A stretch of DNA of 7,839 nt, from contig JACCRA010000174.1 of assembly GCA_013813825.1 (NCBI GenBank), positions 1 through 7,839 on the forward strand, read 5' to 3'. The position numbers and the translations under genes were made by a program. Position 1 is the first letter of the stretch; every line of letters starts with the position of its first letter. This DNA comes from Pyrinomonadaceae bacterium (lineage in GTDB: Bacteria; Acidobacteriota; Blastocatellia; Pyrinomonadales; Pyrinomonadaceae). The notes under the pieces were generated by a model that ran no database searches, was not told the origin of the DNA, and worked only from the letters and a program-made list of their open reading frames with translations. This document shows positions 5,256 through 7,839 of this stretch, in pieces.

Positions 5256-5903
5256 TTACGCCTCCTTCGCCGGCAACTGGCTGACCTGCTCGCGAAACAA
5301 CTTGAGCACTTCGCGCTTCGTCGCGAGCGGAATGCTCTCAAGCCCGCCCGTCACTTTGAACTTCTGATTGATCCAGCGTTTCACCTTCGCCGCGTCATAT
5401 CCCAACTCGCCCGCGCTGTGCAGAATTTCCTGATCGATCTTTGTCGCGGATTCTTCTGTTTGCGCTTCTACAGGCGCGTTCACCGCCGGCGCTTCGGGTG
5501 CGCTCACCGCTGTGGCGGCACGGGCGGCGGGACGCTCCGCCGGCGCCGGCCGTGCCGCCTTCTCCACCTCTTCACGACTCGCGATCCCGCGCCGCACCTC
5601 GAACCCTAAGAGCGCCAGCGCCCTGCCGACGGCGCTGGTTTCAGCTACCTCAATGTAGCTGGTGCGTTGCACAAAACCCGAATCCTTGTACTCGTAGGCG
5701 TGGCCGGTGGCGGCCGGCACGGCGTCGTCGGCGTGGCGATAGGCTTCGGCGCGGATCAGCACGAAACCGCTTTCCCGGTCGTGATCCACGATGGTGGTGA
5801 TCAAGCGTCCTTCAGGGAAACGCTGATGAAACTGCTCGACGCGCTCGGCGACGGGCACGTAATCCTCGAATCGATCATTACGGGGCGGGGCTTGGCGTGA
5901 CAT
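5256..5903 (-). CDS. Putative Erf/Rad52-like single-strand annealing family protein
   Basis: A 215-residue protein with two conserved-looking parts. The N-terminal domain (about 11-113) contains YVPVAERVEQFHQRFPEG, two beta strands with acidic and Tyr residues, and a helix with AETSAVGRALALLGF followed by RRGIASREEV. This pattern resembles proteins of actinophages and other phages thought to be related to Erf/Rad52 single-strand annealing proteins, in which the S-A-x-x-R-A helix precedes a Gly. A linker rich in Ala and Pro (about 115-152) follows, then a small helical C-terminal domain (155-208) with VKRWINQKF, like the tail of several such recombinases. If right, it would bind single-stranded DNA and promote annealing; this is inference from memory of sequence patterns. 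The ATG at 5903 has AAGGAG ten bases upstream; the frame open to 5957 has no such site. It is the first gene of the pair with the PhzF-family gene. Confidence 0.6.
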   Translation of the reverse strand: MSRQAPPRNDRFEDYVPVAERVEQFHQRFPEGRLITTIVDHDRESGFVLIRAEAYRHADDAVPAATGHAYEYKDSGFVQRTSYIEVAETSAVGRALALLGFEVRRGIASREEVEKAARPAPAERPAARAATAVSAPEAPAVNAPVEAQTEESATKIDQEILHSAGELGYDAAKVKRWINQKFKVTGGLESIPLATKREVLKLFREQVSQLPAKEA

Positions 5904-5947
5904 CGTGAAATTGCTCCTTTGCAGAACTATCAGAAAAATCGGCGGAC

Positions 5948-5956
5948 AATGTAGCA
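5948..5956 (-). promoter_or_regulatory. Possible extended -10 element for the annealing-protein/PhzF pair
   Basis: Reading the minus strand, TGC-TACATT occurs about 45 bases before the ATG at 5903. It resembles the TGnTAnnnT extended -10 and matches the TGCTA form seen at 7131-7139, but the hexamer 17 bases upstream (AAAACT) does not resemble a -35. Confidence 0.25.
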
Positions 5957-5983
5957 CAAACTACGCCCGGAGTTTTTAACCGT

Positions 5984-6086
5984 CCATCGAGTCAGCGCTT
6001 CGCCGATTTCATCAAGGTTGAATGGCCGTCACCTCGGTTACCGCGCTGACGCGCGATGGAGCTGGGAGAAGGCCTCTGCCCCTACA
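5984..6086. repeat. Structured dispersed repeat, copy 2
   Basis: Bases 6002-6086 are homologous to 2912-2995: over the first 57 aligned columns I count 46 identities plus one single-base gap, and both copies end in CCCTACA. The CGCG-CTxA-CGCG hairpin is kept (6042-6053) with a changed loop base. The left end is different from copy 1: here CCATCG and GTCAGCGC (5984-5989, 5991-5998) pair with GCGCTGAC and CGATGG (6043-6050, 6054-6059), 14 pairs with a small internal loop. The TGTAGGG end is not found, so this copy is diverged or truncated on the left. It sits between RNase Z (whose stop begins 14 bases further) and the annealing-like gene. Confidence 0.8.
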
Positions 6087-6100
6087 ATGAAATGCCCTCT

Positions 6101-7051
6101 TTAACGTGCGATGTGCCTCGGCACGTCGATTCGCAAAAAATCATAGGCGAGGATCGTGTCAGGGAAAATCGCCGACGCTTCGCGGAGTAGATCGTTTGTA
6201 TCAACGTCGCTTCCGGGCGTGTAACGCGGGCTGATGTGAGTGAGGATCAATTGTTTGACTCGCGCTTCGGCGGCGACGCGAGCGGCCACCGTGGCGGTCG
6301 AGTGGAGACTGACGCGCGCCAGTTGTTCATCTGGCCCGGCGAACGTCGCTTCGTGAATCAGCACGTCGGCGTCCGCTGCCAGCGCGATGGCGGTCTCGCA
6401 ATACATCGTGTCAGTGCAATAGACCACGGAGCGGCCCGGCTCCGGCGGCGTACACAAATCCGCGCCATCGAAAGTGCGTCCGTCCGGCAACGTGACCCTC
6501 TCGCCGCGTTTCAGCTTGCCGTACAGCGGCCCGGCGGGAATGCCGAGCGCCGCCGCCCGCTCAACATCGAAACGACCGGCGCGCTCCTTCTCCGTGACGC
6601 GATAACCGAACGTCGGCACGCGATGACGCAAGGGTTGACAGCTCACGATAAATTCTTCGTCCTCGTAGATCACACCGGGGCTAACGATGATCGCTGTGAC
6701 ACGTGCGGAGAAGTCGGACTGCGTCAGCCGGCCGCATGCCTCTAAGTAGTCGGGTAGTCCCGCCGGGCCATAGACGCGAATCAGCTGTCCCGGCCCCGAC
6801 AGCCCACAGGTCGCGAGCAAGCCCGCCAAGCCATAGACGTGATCACCGTGCAGGTGAGTGATAAAGATGTGGCTTAGTTGACTGGTTTTGAGATCGGTAC
6901 GGAGGAATTGATGCTGCGTCCCCTCGCCGCAGTCGAACAGCCACACGGCGGCACGCTGCTCAAAACGCAGGGCGACGGCCGAGACATTGCGCGCCCTCGT
7001 CGGCACGCCCGCGCTGGTTCCTAAAAAAGTGATTTGCAAGGCTCTAGCCAA
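6101..7051 (-). CDS. rnz: Ribonuclease Z (tRNA 3' endonuclease, short form)
   Basis: A 316-residue metallo-beta-lactamase-fold nuclease that trims tRNA precursors at their 3' ends. Zinc-binding motifs are all present: HLHGDH at 66-71, His in LRHRVPTFGYR (H143), Asp in YCTDT (D214), and His in LTHISPRY (H272). FLGTSAGVPT at 9-18 and the IHEATF / HSTA pair (232-237, 250-253) are further RNase Z hallmarks, and length agrees with E. coli ElaC/RNase BN (about 305). No ATG begins the frame. The listed start is TTG at 7051-7049, with a GAGAGATAG before it as a weak ribosome site; another TTG at 7039-7037 would begin the protein directly with the first beta strand (QITFLGTS) and is a real alternative. 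It is followed downstream by repeat copy 2 and appears to be transcribed alone. Confidence 0.95.
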   Translation of the reverse strand: MARALQITFLGTSAGVPTRARNVSAVALRFEQRAAVWLFDCGEGTQHQFLRTDLKTSQLSHIFITHLHGDHVYGLAGLLATCGLSGPGQLIRVYGPAGLPDYLEACGRLTQSDFSARVTAIIVSPGVIYEDEEFIVSCQPLRHRVPTFGYRVTEKERAGRFDVERAAALGIPAGPLYGKLKRGERVTLPDGRTFDGADLCTPPEPGRSVVYCTDTMYCETAIALAADADVLIHEATFAGPDEQLARVSLHSTATVAARVAAEARVKQLILTHISPRYTPGSDVDTNDLLREASAIFPDTILAYDFLRIDVPRHIAR

Positions 7052-7110
7052 CTATCTCTCAAGATTTTCACAAAAAGTTCGCCGTTCGTTTACCCATCGT
7101 CAAATTAAGC

Positions 7111-7139
7111 TTGCGAGGAAGCGTCAACGGTGCTACAGT
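7111..7139 (+). promoter_or_regulatory. Sigma-70-like promoter on the plus strand
   Basis: TTGCGA (7111-7116) and TACAGT (7134-7139) are separated by exactly 17 bases, and TG stands one base before the -10 (TGC-TACAGT), giving an extended -10. Each hexamer matches its consensus at four of six positions. Transcription would begin near 7146, heading away from RNase Z into a short terminated unit rather than into a gene. Confidence 0.5.
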
Positions 7140-7145
7140 CCGCAG

Positions 7146-7226
7146 CCATCGCATCTTTCCCCCAAAATGGAAAGTATGTGAATAAGGCCGACGACGCAGC
7201 GAGGGCGTTGTCGGCCTTGTTTTTTT
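7146..7226 (+). ncRNA. Candidate small RNA of about 80 nt
   Basis: The unit has a promoter-like sequence just upstream, then a hairpin at 7152-7178 (CATCTTTCC pairing with GGAAAG-T-ATG, nine pairs with one bulged T and an eight-base loop CCCAAAAT), then a strong intrinsic terminator. It lies on the plus strand between two minus-strand genes, and no credible plus-strand protein gene leads into it. The single-stranded stretch and loop could be an antisense contact site. I match it to no known RNA family. The alternative is that it is only the remnant terminator of a lost plus-strand gene. Confidence 0.45.
7184..7226 (+). terminator. Strong intrinsic terminator, plus strand
   Basis: AAGGCCGACGACGC (7184-7197) pairs with GCGTTGTCGGCCTT (7205-7218) over 14 positions, one of them G-T, with a seven-base loop, and seven T follow at 7220-7226. 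On the minus strand the stem would be followed by TATTCACA, so it would be a poor terminator for the glucose-6-phosphate dehydrogenase gene; its polarity is plus. Confidence 0.9.
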
Positions 7227-7286
7227 ACCAACTCATTAACTCTAACTTAACCGCCCGGCCCTGCTTCCTGTTCCACTGACCAATCG

Positions 7287-7839
7287 TCATCTCTTGATCG
7301 GCCGCCAGTGATGCCCGTGGTTTTCGAGCATTCGCGCGGCGGCCTCCGGCCCGTCAGTGCTTGCTGCGTAGTTGGGGAACTCCGGCGTCTGTGCGCCCCA
7401 CGCTTCGAGGATCGGCATGATCAGTTTCCATTCGGCTTCGACCTCGTCGCGGCGCGTGTAGAGCGTCGCGTCGCCCTGCATCGCGTCAAGTAGCAGCGTT
7501 TCGTAGGCGGCGGCCGGCCGCGCGCCGAAGCCGGTGCTGTACCTGAAATCCATCTGGACTGAACCCATCATCATCTCGGTGCCGGGTTTCTTCGCGCCGA
7601 AGGTGATGGCGACTCCTTCATCCGGGTGGATGCGGAGAATGATGACGTTCGGTTCGCAATGCGTGTCGGGCACACAGGCGAAGAGAGCCTGCGGCGTGCG
7701 TTTTAAGTGAACCACGAGCTCAGTCACTTTGCGCGCCAACCGTTTGCCGGTTCGCACGTAGAACGGCACGCCCGCCCAGCGCCAATTGTCAATGTGAAAT
7801 TCGATGGCGACGTAGGTTTCCGTGCGCGAATCGGGTTTG
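7287..7839 (-). CDS. zwf: Glucose-6-phosphate dehydrogenase (C-terminal 183 residues; N-terminus outside window)
   Basis: The C-terminal part of the enzyme that oxidises glucose 6-phosphate to 6-phosphogluconolactone with NAD(P)+, the entry to the oxidative pentose phosphate and Entner-Doudoroff routes. Visible family features are TYVAIEFHIDNWRWAGVPF leading into YVRTGKRL, then KRTPQALF, IILRIHPDEGV, and the C-terminal YETLLLDAMQGDATLYTRRDEVEAEW, ending in HHWRPI. The catalytic His and NADP-binding Rossmann motif lie upstream of the window, so the enzyme's integrity cannot be judged. The reading frame runs without interruption to the right edge. Downstream of the stop there are 60 bases with no recognisable element before the plus-strand terminator, and no terminator for this gene itself is obvious. 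Confidence 0.95.
   Translation of the reverse strand, partial: KPDSRTETYVAIEFHIDNWRWAGVPFYVRTGKRLARKVTELVVHLKRTPQALFACVPDTHCEPNVIILRIHPDEGVAITFGAKKPGTEMMMGSVQMDFRYSTGFGARPAAAYETLLLDAMQGDATLYTRRDEVEAEWKLIMPILEAWGAQTPEFPNYAASTDGPEAAARMLENHGHHWRPIKR

Noticed and set aside
5255..5341. N-terminal extension of the PhzF-family gene
   Set aside because: The added residues are an Arg/Ser-rich out-of-frame reading of the upstream gene; the GTG at 5254 has an ideal GGAGG.
6987..7181. 64-codon plus-strand frame ending two bases before the strong terminator
   Set aside because: It begins at a TTG without ribosome site, overlaps the start of rnz antisense, and its product is basic and featureless; the terminator is better explained by a short RNA.

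Overview
The window is about 7.8 kb of moderately GC-rich bacterial chromosome, densely packed with housekeeping and accessory metabolic genes. There is no phage structural gene, transposase, rRNA, tRNA or CRISPR array. The protein flavour (a thymidylate-kinase-like protein with an SEWNSS segment, a class III-like PPK2, a short RNase Z) and the intergenic repeats suggest an environmental lineage such as Acidobacteriota (perhaps Blastocatellia). That placement is inference and nothing in the window is diagnostic.

Layout. (1) Bases 1-1529 carry three minus-strand genes. A thioredoxin-like [2Fe-2S] ferredoxin and an ApaH/PrpE-like phosphatase are translationally close (3 bases apart). An inverted heptamer repeat separates them from a thymidylate-kinase-like gene cut by the window edge. 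(2) Bases 1790-4321 carry four plus-strand genes: a two-CBS-domain protein, a SixA-type histidine phosphatase, a polyphosphate kinase 2 (PPK2), and a small, very acidic protein of unknown function. (3) Bases 4463-5903 carry a minus-strand pair one base apart: a protein resembling phage Erf/Rad52-type single-strand annealing proteins, then a PhzF-family isomerase. (4) Bases 6101-7051 encode RNase Z on the minus strand. (5) Bases 7287-7839 hold the C-terminal part of glucose-6-phosphate dehydrogenase, also minus strand.

How the genes could work together. The plus-strand cluster has a phosphate and nucleotide-energy theme. PPK2 moves phosphate from polyphosphate to nucleotides, CBS domains typically sense adenine nucleotides, and SixA-type phosphatases often sit near polyphosphate genes. 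The ApaH-like phosphatase and the NMP-kinase-like protein next door also handle nucleotides. This link is inference from neighbourhood.

The most unusual content lies between genes. There are two diverged copies of a structured dispersed repeat (2873-2995 and 5984-6086). Two unrelated sequences share one architecture, inward-facing inverted arms built of tandem 7-base units (381-507 and 4314-4411). A short hairpin brackets the small acidic gene. An isolated promoter-like sequence, hairpin and strong intrinsic terminator on the plus strand between two minus-strand genes (7111-7226) looks like a small RNA of about 80 nt. No gap between genes exceeds 300 bases.
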